A stretch of DNA of 64,000 bases from FEN-1219 sp963810755 (GCA_963810755.1 CAWEOP010000008.1:738851-802850), one strand, 5' to 3'. Numbered from the stretch's first letter, positions 1-10,999 are shown. A program made the numbers and translations. Notes: generated by a model not told the origin, from the letters alone.

Positions 1-2
1 CC

Positions 3-1775
3 GACGCGCTCGCGGCCGATGCGCTGAGCCCGCCCGCCGTTGTGGAGGCCGTGGCCGGCGCGACCGGTCCGCACGCCGCGAGCGGCGCAGCTGCCGTCGG
101 CTCGGGCAACGCAGGCGCGAAAGTGGTCGAGCCCGAGTTTCTGACGCATAACCGCAAGCTACGCAGCGAAGTGCTCGACTGGGAGGCACGCCTGCGCAAG
201 CGCGACCTCTACATCGGCGAGCCCGGCGTCGCGGCGTTCTACGACGCGCGCCTGCCGGCCGGCATCCACGACCGGGCGACGCTCGCGACGTGGTGCGCGA
301 CGGCGCAAAACGATCGCTCACTGCGAATGACGGCCGGCGACGTCGCGAGCCGCGATCCCGCCGAGCTCACCGACGAGCGCTTCCCGCACGAGCTCGAGGT
401 CGCGGGACAGAAGCTGCCGCTGCGCTACCGCTTCGAGCCGGGCGGGGAGAACGACGGCCTCACGCTCGAGGTGCCGCGGACGCTGCTCGGTGCGGTGCGG
501 CCCGAGCAGGTCGACTGGCTCGTGCCGGGCTGGCTCGGCGAGAAGGTGACGGCGCTGCTGCGCGCGCTGCCGAAGGAGCTGCGCCGGCCGCTCGTGCCGC
601 TGCCGACCACCGCCGCCGAGCTGCTCGCGAAGCTCGAGCCGCGCCGCGGCCGGCAGTCGCTCGTGGGCGCGCTGCGCGAGGCGCTCGCGGACGGCTCGAT
701 CAGGAAGGTCGGGCGCGTGGCGCTCGACGCCGCGCTGCTCGACGAGCGTGCGCTCGAGCCGCACCTCGCGATGCGGATCGAGGTGCACGATGCGGCGGGC
801 CGCGTGCTCGCCGCGGGCCGCGACCTCCGCGCGCTGCAGCGCGAGTGGCTCGACGCGGGCGGCGTACGTGCGGCGAGCGGCGGCGGCGAAGCGTTCACAC
901 GCGCGAACGTCGCGCATTGGGACTTCGAGGATCTGCCCGCTACCGTCGCGCTCAAGCAAGCGGCGCGCGAGGTGCAGCTCTATCCGAGTCTGCTCGACGT
1001 GCAAGGCCGCGTCGACCTGCGGCTGCTGCCGCCGGGACCGGGTGCCGTGGAGCAGCACCGGCGCGGCGTGCGCCGGCTGCTGCTCAAGAACGTGCCGCAG
1101 CAGGTCTCGCTCGTGCGCGAGCGAGCCCTGAAGGATCGTGCGCTGCTCCTCGCGTATCACGGCATTGGCACGAGCGACGCGCTCGTCGACGACCTCGTGC
1201 TTGCGAGCGCGGACGAGGCGTTTGCGCTCGTGCCACCGATCCGAACGCGGGCCGAATTCGCGGCGGTGCTCGACGCAGGGCGCGCGCAGCTCGTCGGCAA
1301 AGCGGACGCGCTACGCGCTTTGCTGCAGGAGGTGCTTGCTGCGTTTCGCGACCTACGCCGCGACCTCGACGCTGCGTCGGGCAAGGGCGCGCAGCCGCGC
1401 GTGCGCGACGAGATTGCGGCCCAGCTCGGTGCGCTCGTCGGCGCGTATTTTCTGAGCGCGACGCCGCCCGAGTCGCGCAGGCATCTGCCGCGTTACCTGC
1501 GCGCCGCGCGCGTCCGCTGGGAGAAGCGCGGCGACCGGCGTGACGCGGCGCTCGCAGCGCAGGTGGCCGCCGCCGCCGCTCCGCTCGAGCGGTGGCAGGC
1601 CGAGTGGCCGGACGGTTGGCCCTGGCCCGCGGCCGTGGTCGAGTACCGTTGGCTGCTCGAGGAGCTGCGCGTGTCGTTGTTCGCGCAGCAGCTCGGAACG
1701 TCGCGGCCCGTTTCTCCGAAGCGCCTCGAGCAGGCTTGGCACGCAGCGCTGACGAGCGCCGGCGGGGCGGGCTAG
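3..1775 (+). CDS. hrpA: ATP-dependent RNA helicase HrpA, C-terminal part (5' end outside the window)
   Basis: The frame is open from the first bases of the window, so only about 590 C-terminal residues are present and the helicase core lies upstream. The sequence matches the DUF3418 region that follows the helicase, HA2 and OB parts of proteobacterial HrpA: the RKLRSEVLDWEARLRKRD segment, the DRSLRMTAGD segment, RRPLVPLPTT and a C-terminal LEELRVSLFAQQLGTSRPVSPKRLEQ. HrpA is a DEAH-box RNA helicase; in E. coli it processes a fimbrial mRNA and helps rescue stalled ribosomes. The TAG stop sits in a CTAG shared with the stop of the convergent downstream gene. Family assignment is strong. The internal GTG at 42 is not the true start. 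Confidence 0.9.
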   Translation, partial: DALAADALSPPAVVEAVAGATGPHAASGAAAVGSGNAGAKVVEPEFLTHNRKLRSEVLDWEARLRKRDLYIGEPGVAAFYDARLPAGIHDRATLATWCATAQNDRSLRMTAGDVASRDPAELTDERFPHELEVAGQKLPLRYRFEPGGENDGLTLEVPRTLLGAVRPEQVDWLVPGWLGEKVTALLRALPKELRRPLVPLPTTAAELLAKLEPRRGRQSLVGALREALADGSIRKVGRVALDAALLDERALEPHLAMRIEVHDAAGRVLAAGRDLRALQREWLDAGGVRAASGGGEAFTRANVAHWDFEDLPATVALKQAAREVQLYPSLLDVQGRVDLRLLPPGPGAVEQHRRGVRRLLLKNVPQQVSLVRERALKDRALLLAYHGIGTSDALVDDLVLASADEAFALVPPIRTRAEFAAVLDAGRAQLVGKADALRALLQEVLAAFRDLRRDLDAASGKGAQPRVRDEIAAQLGALVGAYFLSATPPESRRHLPRYLRAARVRWEKRGDRRDAALAAQVAAAAAPLERWQAEWPDGWPWPAAVVEYRWLLEELRVSLFAQQLGTSRPVSPKRLEQAWHAALTSAGGAG

Positions 1776-3019
1776 CGCACGCCCCATTCGCGCACGGCGA
1801 GGCCGCGCGCGACCGCGCGCCAGTCGTCGAAGCTCGTGAGCTTTTCCGAGCTCGGCGCCCCTCCGGCCGGCGCGCGGCAGGCCGCGACGAGCGTCCCCTC
1901 GAGGGCATTCAGATCTTGCTCGACCACGTCGTCGAAGTCGCCGTCGAGGTTCCAGTCGATTCCACGCGCGTCGGCGGCGGGCGCGAAGTGCGGTTTTGGC
2001 GCTTCGACGACCGCGAGGTTCGGAAACACGATCGCTCGTCCGCGGAGCCAAGCGTTCCATCCCGCGCCGCTCGCAATGTCGCTAAGCGTCAGGTTTTCGC
2101 GCAGCGCTTTCTCGTCGAGATCGGCGAGCTTCTCGTGCGAGTAGTCGACCGGCACGACAACCGCGCGACCGAGGGCGTCCCGCGTGCTGCCGGCTGCGAG
2201 CGACGCGTAGTGAACGTAGAGGTAATTCATCACGCTCAAGTAGTTCGGCTTGCAGTTTACGGCGTCGCCGCCGCCGTGATCGAGCCCGAGCGTGTGTCCT
2301 AGCTCGTGCATGAACGCGGCGGCCTCCATCGAGTCCGCGTCGAACACCGGCAGCGGAGCGCGCCTGCCCGCCCGGATCATCACGGATTTCGCGCGCTGCT
2401 TGCGGTGCAACGTGCCGACGGCGACCACGAAGTCGTCGCCCTGTTGCTCGGCCGTGCCGTCGGGAGTGCCTTCGCGGGTGCGGACTTCATCGGCCGCGAG
2501 CGCGTAGCGGAACACCATGCGCCGCGCCTCTTGAACCGACGGCCAGTCGGCGCGCGCACGCGCGGCCGCCGAGCCGAAAAACTCCGTCTTGATCGAGCGA
2601 AAGCCGCTGGCGTGATCGGGCGCGTCACGCAGGTCCGGCGCGAAGTCGATGGTCGCCGACCGCGGAATGATCTCGCCGGTTTGGACGTGCAGACGAATGC
2701 CGTGCTCGAGCGGCGCATTCGCGAATGCGGTGGCGACCGTGTTCAGAGCACGCGAGCGCACCGCGAGGCCTCGCATCGCGTCGAGCTCCACGTAGAGGTC
2801 CTTGACCGACGGGTCGGGTTCTTCGTGCGGGGAGAGGCGCCGGTCCCCATCGAGATCGAAGACGTCGTCGCGCGCGACGAGCGTGCCGTCCTGCAGGCGA
2901 ATACCGGAGGTCTCCCAGACGTCGCAGAGGCCGTCTTCGTCCGTATCGGCGCCGTCGTTGCACGCGAGTGCCGCTGCCGAGCAGATGACCAGCGACAGGC
3001 ATGAAAGCTGCCGATACAT
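1772..3019 (-). CDS. Metzincin-like zinc metallopeptidase, predicted lipoprotein with calcium-type repeats
   Basis: The 415-residue product starts with a signal peptide ending in an ALAC lipobox, so it should be lipidated and exported. Immediately after it comes a thrombospondin type 3/EF-hand-like acidic loop (DTDEDGLCDVWE), with further DLDGDRRLSPHE and DWNLDGDFDD loops, which suggests calcium binding. Zinc-peptidase signature HELGHTLGLDH (around residues 239-249) is followed by SVMNY, which fits the Met-turn of metzincins. I recognise the fold class but no characterised orthologue. The substrate is unknown. It is divergent from the DAHP synthase gene with only 83 bp between start codons, and its 3' end overlaps hrpA by 4 bp tail to tail. 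Confidence 0.75.
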   Translation of the reverse strand: MYRQLSCLSLVICSAAALACNDGADTDEDGLCDVWETSGIRLQDGTLVARDDVFDLDGDRRLSPHEEPDPSVKDLYVELDAMRGLAVRSRALNTVATAFANAPLEHGIRLHVQTGEIIPRSATIDFAPDLRDAPDHASGFRSIKTEFFGSAAARARADWPSVQEARRMVFRYALAADEVRTREGTPDGTAEQQGDDFVVAVGTLHRKQRAKSVMIRAGRRAPLPVFDADSMEAAAFMHELGHTLGLDHGGGDAVNCKPNYLSVMNYLYVHYASLAAGSTRDALGRAVVVPVDYSHEKLADLDEKALRENLTLSDIASGAGWNAWLRGRAIVFPNLAVVEAPKPHFAPAADARGIDWNLDGDFDDVVEQDLNALEGTLVAACRAPAGGAPSSEKLTSFDDWRAVARGLAVREWGVR

Positions 3020-3102
3020 AGGGCTGCTCGCGATTGCTTGGGCGCGTAGAAGCGGGCCGGGTGCAGTATAGTGCGCGGACGTTTTCGACGTGACGTACCG
3101 CT
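3020..3102. promoter_or_regulatory. Divergent intergenic region between the metallopeptidase and aroG
   Basis: Only 83 bp separate two divergent start codons, so both promoters must lie here. A TATAGT hexamer at about 3067-3072 would fit a -10 box reading toward aroG. I see no convincing -35 partner at normal spacing, and no palindromic operator. Confidence 0.35.
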
Positions 3103-4461
<1,359 letters not shown>

Positions 4462-4468
4462 GCACTCG

Positions 4469-5197
4469 ATGGGTCGATCCGACCGATCCCCGCGCGCCAC
4501 GGCCGGGCCCGCCCCCGACTCGGCCAACAAGTCGGGCGCTGGTGCGGCCGAGCGCGACTGGCCCGCCGCCGTGTTCGACGCGAGCTGCACGCGCTGCCCG
4601 CGGCTCGCGGCGCATCTTCGCGGGATGCGCGCTGGCCACCCCGACTACTACAACCTGCCGGTGCCGCCGTTCGGCGACCCGGGCGCGCGGCTGCTCATCG
4701 TCGGCCTCGCGCCGGGTGCCCATGGCGCGAACGCGACGGGCCGGCCGTTCACGGGCGATCACGCGGGCATCCTTCTCTACCAGACGCTGCACGCGGCGGG
4801 CCTTGCGACGCGGCCCGCGTCGCTCGCGCGCGGTGACGGCCTCGAGTTGCGGAACTGCCGCATCACCAACGCCGTCAAATGCCTGCCGCCCGCGAACAAG
4901 CCCACGCCCGCCGAGATCGACACCTGCAACGGCTACCTCGCGGCGGAGCTCGCGGAGATGAAGCGTCCGAAGGCGATTCTCGCGCTCGGCGCGATCGCGC
5001 ACCGCGGCGTGTTGCGGGCGCTGGGCCTCAAGCTCAATGTATATCCGTTCGTGCACGGCCGCGTGCACCGCGTGCCGGACGGCCCGGTCTTGGTCGACTC
5101 GTATCACTGCAGCCGTTACAACACGCAGACGCGGCGTTTGACGGCCGAGATGTTCACAGCCGTCGTGGCGAACGCGCGCGCGCTGGCGGACGAATGA
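4469..5197 (+). CDS. Uracil-DNA glycosylase, family 5 (UdgB type)
   Basis: A 242-residue base-excision repair glycosylase that removes uracil and related deaminated bases from DNA. The family 5 signature is present: GLAPGAHGANATGRPFTGD (motif 1, without the polar catalytic residue of family 1 enzymes) and DSYHCSRYNTQTRRLT near the C terminus (motif 2 region). A Cys quartet expected to hold an iron-sulfur cluster is visible: C-x2-C near residue 35, then CRITNAVKC further on. The first about 30 residues are Pro/Ala-rich and poorly conserved, so the true start could be slightly downstream. It sits between aroG and uvrC; uvrC starts 19 bp after its stop, so two DNA-repair genes are neighbours. 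Confidence 0.9.
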   Translation: MGRSDRSPRATAGPAPDSANKSGAGAAERDWPAAVFDASCTRCPRLAAHLRGMRAGHPDYYNLPVPPFGDPGARLLIVGLAPGAHGANATGRPFTGDHAGILLYQTLHAAGLATRPASLARGDGLELRNCRITNAVKCLPPANKPTPAEIDTCNGYLAAELAEMKRPKAILALGAIAHRGVLRALGLKLNVYPFVHGRVHRVPDGPVLVDSYHCSRYNTQTRRLTAEMFTAVVANARALADE

Positions 5198-5216
5198 TCC
5201 AAAGACGAATGAAGCG

Positions 5217-7231
5217 ATGAGCTCGGAAGCGAAACAACCCGCGATCGACGGTCCGCCGGCTGGGCTCGACGAGCCCGTGGTCGACGAGCCCGGGGCCGAC
5301 GACGTGCTCGAGGCCGAGCGCCTCGAGAGCGAGGTCGAGGCAGGAGACGCGGACGAGGCCGAAGAGGCCGACGACGCGGAGGATCGCGAGGACGCCGATC
5401 TCCCGGTCGCCGTCGGCTTCGATCCCGATTCCGTCATCCGTCACCTGACGCACAAGCCCGGCGTCTACCGCATGCTCGACTCGGGCGGCAACGTGATCTA
5501 CGTGGGCAAGGCGCGCGACCTGCGCCGCCGCGTCGCGAGCTATTTTCAGGGTAGCCGCGCGCACGACGGCAAGACCTACGCGATGGTGCGCTCGGTCGCG
5601 GGCGTCGAGGTCACGGTCACGCGCACCGAAGTCGAAGCGCTGATGCTCGAGTACAACCTGATCAAGCAGCACCGCCCGCGATTCAACGTGGTGCTGCGCG
5701 ACGACAAGAGCTATCCGTACATCCATCTCGACACGAGCCACAAGTTTCCGCGGCTGTCGTTCTATCGCGGCCCGCGCACGAGCAAGGCGAAGCTATTCGG
5801 GCCGTATCCAAGCGCGGGCTCGGTGCGCGAGACGCTCAACCAGCTGCAGAAGCTGTTCCAGCTCCGCCAGTGCGAGGACAGCTATTTCGCGAACCGCAGC
5901 CGCCCGTGCCTGCAGCACCAGATCGAGCGCTGCACGGCGCCGTGCGTCGGGTTCATCTCGGAGGAGGACTACGCGCGCGATCTCGAGCACGCCGTGCTGT
6001 TCCTGCAGGGGCAAAGCGACGTGGTGACGCAAAAGCTCAGTGAGACCATGGAGCAGGCGTCCGCGGCGCTGAACTTCGAGCGCGCGGCGCAGTATCGCGA
6101 CCAGCTCGCGAAGCTCAAGAACGTGCAGTCGCAGCAGCTCATGGCGCGCACGACGCGGCGACTTCGACGCGGTGGGCCTCGCCGAGGATCACGGCATCCC
6201 GTGCGTCGCGATCATGTTCTTCAGGGGCGGCCGCTCGCTCGGCAGCCGCAACTACTTTCCGAAGGTCGCGAAGGGTGGGGCGGAGGACGACGTGATCATT
6301 CGCGCGTTCCTGCTCCAGTACTACGGCGGGCGCGAGGCGCCGAAGGAGATTCTCGTGAGCCGCTCGGTGCCCGAGGCCGCCGCGCTCGCGGAGATGCTCA
6401 GCGCGCAGTCCGGGCACAAGGTCGCGATCAAGTCGCGCGTGCGCGGCGACCGCGCGCGCTGGGTCGAGATGGCCGTCACGAACGCGCGCCACGGCGCGGA
6501 GCTCCGCTATCAGGCGAGCGCGTCGTACCAGGGGCAGCTCGAGGCGCTCGCGAAGGCGCTCGATCTCGCGGAGCCGCCGAGCCGGCTCGAGTGCTTCGAC
6601 ATCAGCCACACGGGCGGCGAGGCGACGGTCGCGTCGTGCGTCGTGTTCGGCTCGGAAGGGCCGCTCAAGTCCGACTACCGGCGCTTCAACATCGAAGGCG
6701 TCGCCGCGGGCGACGACTACGGCGCGATGAATCAGGTGCTCACGCGCCGCTACGCGCGCGTGAAGCAGGGCGAGGTCCCGATGCCGGACGTGCTGCTCAT
6801 CGACGGCGGGCCGGGCCAGCTCGCGCAGGCCATCGAAGTGCTCACGCGAGCTGCAGATCCAAGGCCCGCGCGTCGTCGGCGTCGCGAAGGGTCAGGACCG
6901 CAAGCCCGGGCGCGAGAGCTTGTACCTGCCGGAGCGCGAGCTGCCGCTGCATTTGCCCGCCAGCTCGCCCGCATTACACTTGATCCAGCAGATACGCGAC
7001 GAAGCGCACCGGTTCGCGATCACGGGGCACCGCGCGCGCCGGCAGAAGGCGCGCACGCGCTCGCCGCTCGAGGACATCCGCGGCCTCGGCCCGAAGCGCC
7101 GGCGCGAGCTGCTCCGGCAGTTCGGAGGACTGCAGGCCGTCACGCGCGCGGGCGTCGACGACCTCATGCGCGTGAAGGGAATCTCGCGCCAGCTCGCCGA
7201 GTCGATTTATGAGCAATTTCATGCCGATTGA
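5217..7231 (+). CDS. uvrC: Excinuclease ABC subunit UvrC, interrupted by two +1 frameshifts
   Basis: UvrC makes both incisions in nucleotide excision repair. All domains are recognisable but lie in three frames. Frame one has the GIY-YIG nuclease (KPGVYRMLDSGGNVIYVGKA), the Cys-rich linker and the UVR domain up to about 6158. Frame two (from about 6160, DFDAVGLAEDHG) has the RNase H-like nuclease with CFDISHTGGEATVASCV and LLIDGGPGQL up to about 6846. Frame three (from 6848) has VVGVAKGQDRKPGRE and the C-terminal tandem HhH region (LEDIRGLGPKRRRELL). Removing the C at 6159 and the C at 6847 restores one frame of about 670 codons. The N terminus carries an unusual acidic extension of about 65 residues. 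The order uvrC-pgsA-tRNA-Gly is conserved in gammaproteobacteria. Confidence 0.9.
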
Positions 7232-7249
7232 GCAGGGTTGAGCGGGCGC

Positions 7250-7855
7250 ATGCGGTTCAACGTACCGAACGCCCTCACTTGGTTCCGAATTCTCGCGATT
7301 CCGCTCGTCGTGATCGTGTTCTATCTGCCCGTCACGTGGGCGCGGCCCGCGGCCGGGCTGCTGTTCGGCCTCGCGGGCATCACGGACTTGCTCGACGGGT
7401 ATCTCGCGCGCCGGCTCGGTCAGACGTCGAACTTCGGCGCGTTCCTCGATCCCGTGGCGGACAAGCTGATCGTCGCGGCCGCGCTCGTCGTGCTCGTGCA
7501 GTCGCGCGCCGGCGACATCGCCTACAACGTGCACTTCGACCTCGGCCGCGATCCGTCGATCACGCTCGCGGTCGTCGCGGCGGTGATCATCGGCCGCGAG
7601 ATCACGGTGTCCGCGCTGCGCGAGTGGATGTCGCAGCTCGGCCAGCGCGCACACGTGGCCGTGAACTACTTCGGCAAATGGAAGACGACCTTTCAGATCA
7701 TCGGCATTTCCCTGATGCTCTATCGCGAGCCGATCTTCAGGATCGGCGTCTACGCGATCGGTGAGGTGCTGCTGTACCTCGCGGCGGCGCTCACGCTTTG
7801 GTCGATGATCGAATACCTCAGGGCGGCGTGGCCGATCATGCGGGATAGCGACTAG
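7250..7855 (+). CDS. pgsA: CDP-diacylglycerol--glycerol-3-phosphate 3-phosphatidyltransferase
   Basis: An inner-membrane enzyme that forms phosphatidylglycerol phosphate, the committed step of phosphatidylglycerol and cardiolipin synthesis. The CDP-alcohol phosphotransferase motif is complete: DLLDGYLARRLGQTSNFGAFLDP followed by VADK. Several hydrophobic segments follow. I chose ATG 7250 (MRFNVPNALTWFR), which aligns with the MQFNIP start of the E. coli protein; a TTG at 7238 would add four residues. It lies 19 bp after uvrC and just before tRNA-Gly, the classical arrangement. Confidence 0.95.
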   Translation: MRFNVPNALTWFRILAIPLVVIVFYLPVTWARPAAGLLFGLAGITDLLDGYLARRLGQTSNFGAFLDPVADKLIVAAALVVLVQSRAGDIAYNVHFDLGRDPSITLAVVAAVIIGREITVSALREWMSQLGQRAHVAVNYFGKWKTTFQIIGISLMLYREPIFRIGVYAIGEVLLYLAAALTLWSMIEYLRAAWPIMRDSD

Positions 7856-7908
7856 GCGTACCGCGGCGCGGGTTCGCCGGCTCGCGGCCGGGTCTGTGAC
7901 CTGCGTGT

Positions 7909-7938
7909 TTGCCGTCCGCCGCGGCGCAACGGTAGAAT
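7909..7938 (+). promoter_or_regulatory. Probable sigma-70 promoter of tRNA-Gly
   Basis: TTGCCG at 7909-7914 and TAGAAT at 7933-7938 are separated by 18 bp and lie 14 bp before the mature tRNA 5' end, a normal arrangement for a tRNA gene. Confidence 0.6.
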
Positions 7939-7952
7939 GCCGCCCTCACCAA

Positions 7953-8186
<234 letters not shown>

Positions 8187-8652
8187 GCTTCGGTCCGCGC
8201 GTGGCTTTAGTCCAGTTTGTGTGGACCCGCGCTGACGTGGGATTGTTAACGCGGTGTTGAAGGCGTGGTATCAGGAATGGCGTTGGCTGCGACCTGATTG
8301 GGAGGACCGGGTCGGATCGTTTCGATCTTGGTTTGCGTTTCCCAGTCACGACACAGCGACATCGTGCAATGCGGCACGTGCCTATTCTTGAAGGTTTGGG
8401 ATCCAACTGTAGAGAATGACCAAGAGAATCTGGAGCAGCCAACGTTGGCCGTTTGAGCAGCGCTCCTTCGGGCGATCCGGGACTGCGAACACTGTCGCGA
8501 TTGGCTCCCATTCATTGCCCTCGGCGCCGGAGGATTCGACGGGACTTTGGCTCGGATCAGCGCTGCCGAGCGGAACCCGGTGAGGACCGCGTGGTCAGCT
8601 CTCTTGGATGCGGCGTATTGCCGTGTCGGAGAGACATCAAAGGAGGCGAACG
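8187..8652. other. Non-coding stretch of the tRNA-Gly island
   Basis: About 470 bp with no convincing gene. Open frames on the minus strand (8146-8515) have no recognisable domain and compete with each other in overlapping frames. An AGGAGG ribosome binding site at its right end belongs to the DUF427 gene. Confidence 0.4.
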
Positions 8653-9036
8653 ATGAGCAAATCCCCTGGCCACCGCGATCACCCCGAACACAAGGTATTG
8701 GAACAGCACCTCAGTGAGCGCATTCAAGCCAGCGCCGACGGCGAGTTGCTGGCCGACTCGACGGATGTGATCAAAGTGGAGGAAGACCGCCACCCGAGCC
8801 GCTATTACTTTCCGCGTTCCGACGTCCGAATGGACCGCCTCGAGCGCTCGACCACGACGACTCAGTGCCCCTTCAAGGGAATCGCGCATTACTTCCACGT
8901 GAGAACGGAGGGCACGAAGCTCGAGGACGCCGTCTGGAGTTACGAAGAACCGTACGACGAGCACCGCCAACTAACAGGCCGACTCGCGTTTTACGACGAC
9001 AAGATCCGCGACATCAAGGTGCAACCAAAGCCTTAA
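8653..9036 (+). CDS. DUF427 domain protein
   Basis: A 127-residue soluble protein. The DUF427 core is visible as ADGELLADSTDVIKVEE, YYFPRSDVRMDRLE, TTQCPFKGIAHYFHV, DAVWSYEEPYDEH and LAFYDDKI, which is nearly the whole family consensus. The biochemical role of the family is not established. An AGGAGG sequence lies 7 nt before the ATG at 8653. The gene sits inside the tRNA-Gly-flanked segment, immediately upstream of a winged-helix fragment. Confident as to family, not as to function. Confidence 0.85.
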   Translation: MSKSPGHRDHPEHKVLEQHLSERIQASADGELLADSTDVIKVEEDRHPSRYYFPRSDVRMDRLERSTTTTQCPFKGIAHYFHVRTEGTKLEDAVWSYEEPYDEHRQLTGRLAFYDDKIRDIKVQPKP

Positions 9037-9094
9037 TTCGTTCGGCGGTAATGGTGAACGTAAGGCCGGAGAGAGCGTTCAGCTCACGGGCAAG

Positions 9095-9532
9095 GTGCTC
9101 GACGCGGTCATCTATCTGGTTGAGCACGCCGGCGAGCTCGTGCCCCGCGCGGTGCTCATGAAAGCGTTGTGGCCGACGACTGTCGTTGAGGACAACAGCC
9201 TCACGCAACTGATCTCTACGCTACGTCGAGCACTTGGCGATGATCAAGGCGGGCAACGGTTGATTGCGACCGTGTCCGGGCGCGGCTACCAGTTCGTGGG
9301 CGACGTCAATGCGGCTGGCGCCGAACATTTCGGGGAAAACGCGGAAGGCCCGCTGCCTTCGCCTCGAAGTTCGCACCGACTTTCTCGGGCGTCCAGAACC
9401 CCGGCCGCTTTCGCCGCGAGTTCGTCCACGAAGCTCTCGACCGCAAAAACAGATCAAGTGACCGTTACCGCCGGCTCATCGTCGTCGATCGCGCAGGGCG
9501 GCGTCGTTTGGGCGTTCGCGCGGCTGTGCTAG
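9095..9532 (+). CDS. Winged-helix (OmpR/CadC-type) DNA-binding protein, probably truncated
   Basis: The product contains most of a trans_reg_C winged helix: LTGKVLDAVIYLVEHAGELV, RAVLMKALWPTTVVEDNSL, LISTLRRALGDD and the terminal wing IATVSGRGYQFVGDV. The usual first beta strands lie upstream of the GTG at 9095: the frame stays open back through VQLTGK into the end of the DUF427 gene, with no clear start. After the domain, about 65 Ser/Ala-rich residues show no membrane segment, sensor or TPR part. It looks like the N-terminal piece of a CadC-like regulator cut off by rearrangement. Its 3' end overlaps the convergent porin-like gene by 4 bp. Confidence 0.6.
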   Translation: MLDAVIYLVEHAGELVPRAVLMKALWPTTVVEDNSLTQLISTLRRALGDDQGGQRLIATVSGRGYQFVGDVNAAGAEHFGENAEGPLPSPRSSHRLSRASRTPAAFAASSSTKLSTAKTDQVTVTAGSSSSIAQGGVVWAFARLC

Positions 9533-10101
9533 AAACGCCACGCCGCCGTCAACCAGATAGCCTCCGAATCAGCATCCAGATTACTGGTCTCCGCGATGTC
9601 GATGATCTCGTACTCGAGGCGCAGGACGAAGCGCTCTGCTATCTCAAAGCCGAAACCGACGCTATAGACTGGGTTCGTGTCGCTGTCATCGGCCTCCGTC
9701 CGGACAAGGCCCGTTTGGGTACTCGTGTCGACGTCAGAGTAGAAGAGGCCCGCGGTCGCGAAGAGCTCGAAAAAAGCGAGCGGCAGCGTTCCTTCAATCC
9801 GCGCCACGTACCCGCTGGTCTCGATCTGGAGGTTGGTCCCGCCGCTGCTTGAATCCAAACGGCCGAGGTCGTAATAGTCGGCCTGGATAGCGAAGAATTG
9901 GTTCCACCGCCAGCCGCCGAAGAGCTTGTAAACACTTTCGCTCTCATCGAAATTTACGTTGCTGATGTCGCCGTCCGACGAGAAGTCGCCGATGCCCACG
10001 CCGACGAACGCGCCGTCTTGCTTGTCATCGTCTCCCTGGGCCAACGCCTGACCGGCACCCGCGAACGCTAAAACGGCGACAGCGATCCAGTTTCTATTCA
10101 T
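9529..10101 (-). CDS. Outer-membrane beta-barrel protein (OmpA-like/OMP_b-brl type)
   Basis: 190 residues with a cleavable signal peptide (MNRNWIAVAVLAFAGAGQALAQ) and alternating beta-strand patterns such as AFVGVGIGDFS, YKLFGGWRWNQFFAIQADYYDLG, YVARIEGTLPLAFFELFATAGLFYSD and RFVLRLEYEIID. It ends in WLTAAWRF with the C-terminal Phe used for barrel assembly. The size fits an eight-stranded barrel. No periplasmic OmpA peptidoglycan domain is present. AGGAGA lies upstream of the ATG at 10101. Ligand or role is unknown. Confidence 0.8.
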   Translation of the reverse strand: MNRNWIAVAVLAFAGAGQALAQGDDDKQDGAFVGVGIGDFSSDGDISNVNFDESESVYKLFGGWRWNQFFAIQADYYDLGRLDSSSGGTNLQIETSGYVARIEGTLPLAFFELFATAGLFYSDVDTSTQTGLVRTEADDSDTNPVYSVGFGFEIAERFVLRLEYEIIDIAETSNLDADSEAIWLTAAWRF

Positions 10102-10254
10102 TACTTTCTCCTAAACGCGAACCTATTCGGGACTGTTCCTCGCGACGACGTTCGTGAAAGCGCCTGACCGCTGCTTCCCTCGCTGACCGGCGCTCAGTGC
10201 CCGCAGCGGCGGACTCGGCCAGGAATTCTTGCCATTCGGTTTTGGGATCTGCTT

Positions 10255-10506
10255 TCACGACGCGGTTGATCTCCTACGCACTGCGAGCCGTCCTCCAATA
10301 CCTAACTGCTTTATCGGCCGCACATTCGACGGGTGCTTGTCTCGACATGCCTTAATCCGCTCCGCAATCCCTAGCAGCTTCGCCCGCGACTCGAGGTGTC
10401 TCTTCTCGATAGCACTGCCCTTGGCCGCTTCCGCGTCGAGCCTAAAGCGATATGCCAAAGCTCGACACAACATCTCGAGACTTTCCAGTTCTCGAATCTT
10501 CGCCAT
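10255..10506 (-). CDS. Small hypothetical protein
   Basis: 83 residues if started at the ATG at 10506, which has AAGGGAG about 9 nt upstream; an earlier in-frame ATG at 10542 lacks this. The N-terminal 60 residues look like two amphipathic helices (MAKIRELESLEMLCRALAYR, EKRHLESRAKLLGIAERIKA), and the tail is basic. I do not recognise a family. It lies inside the tRNA-Gly island. Confidence 0.45.
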   Translation of the reverse strand: MAKIRELESLEMLCRALAYRFRLDAEAAKGSAIEKRHLESRAKLLGIAERIKACRDKHPSNVRPIKQLGIGGRLAVRRRSTAS

Positions 10507-10655
10507 GCGAGTTACTCCCTTGCGCGTTGAGGTCCATCCCAACTCATTTCCGGAAGTGAGCTTGTCTCTCGTATCGCATTACTCCGCCACGTCGGCTGTT
10601 TCGGCTAGTCGGACCAAAGTCTTATGTGACCGTGCCCGAGGGCGACGAAGAGGAC

Positions 10656-10805
10656 TTAATCCTTCAGGGCCGCTACCTCAGAGATCGCCTTGCGCGGATC
10701 GCCTGTCTTGACGATCGCCGCTCTGCGCTCGCGAAACGTCGGCTCGTGGTAGTAGCCGTCCTCGCCGTCCTGCGTGCCCTCCGCGGCGATCGGCCCGCGC
10801 GCGGT
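10656..10805 (-). pseudogene. Possible degraded coding remnant
   Basis: Between two in-frame stops the minus strand reads 49 codons with protein-like composition (DGEDGYYHEPTFRERRAAIV, then KTGDPRKAISEVAALKD before TAA). The frame continues upstream past a stop into DTESEHDQ. There is no start codon or ribosome binding site. It may be the C terminus of a lost gene; no family recognised. Confidence 0.25.
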
Positions 10806-10999
10806 TTACTGGTCGTGCTCGCTCTCGGTATCGACACCGCATAGTGCGTTGGGTGGTTAGCGTGCTCGGGCTGTCACAAGCAGCACGGGCGCCCGCTCCA
10901 TGGCGTCACTACGCAGCAAGATTCGAAATTAGCTGCAAAGTGCCAAAGCGCGCCCGCGATTTGAACCTATCGAGGCTAGGATCCTCGCCTCGACACAGC

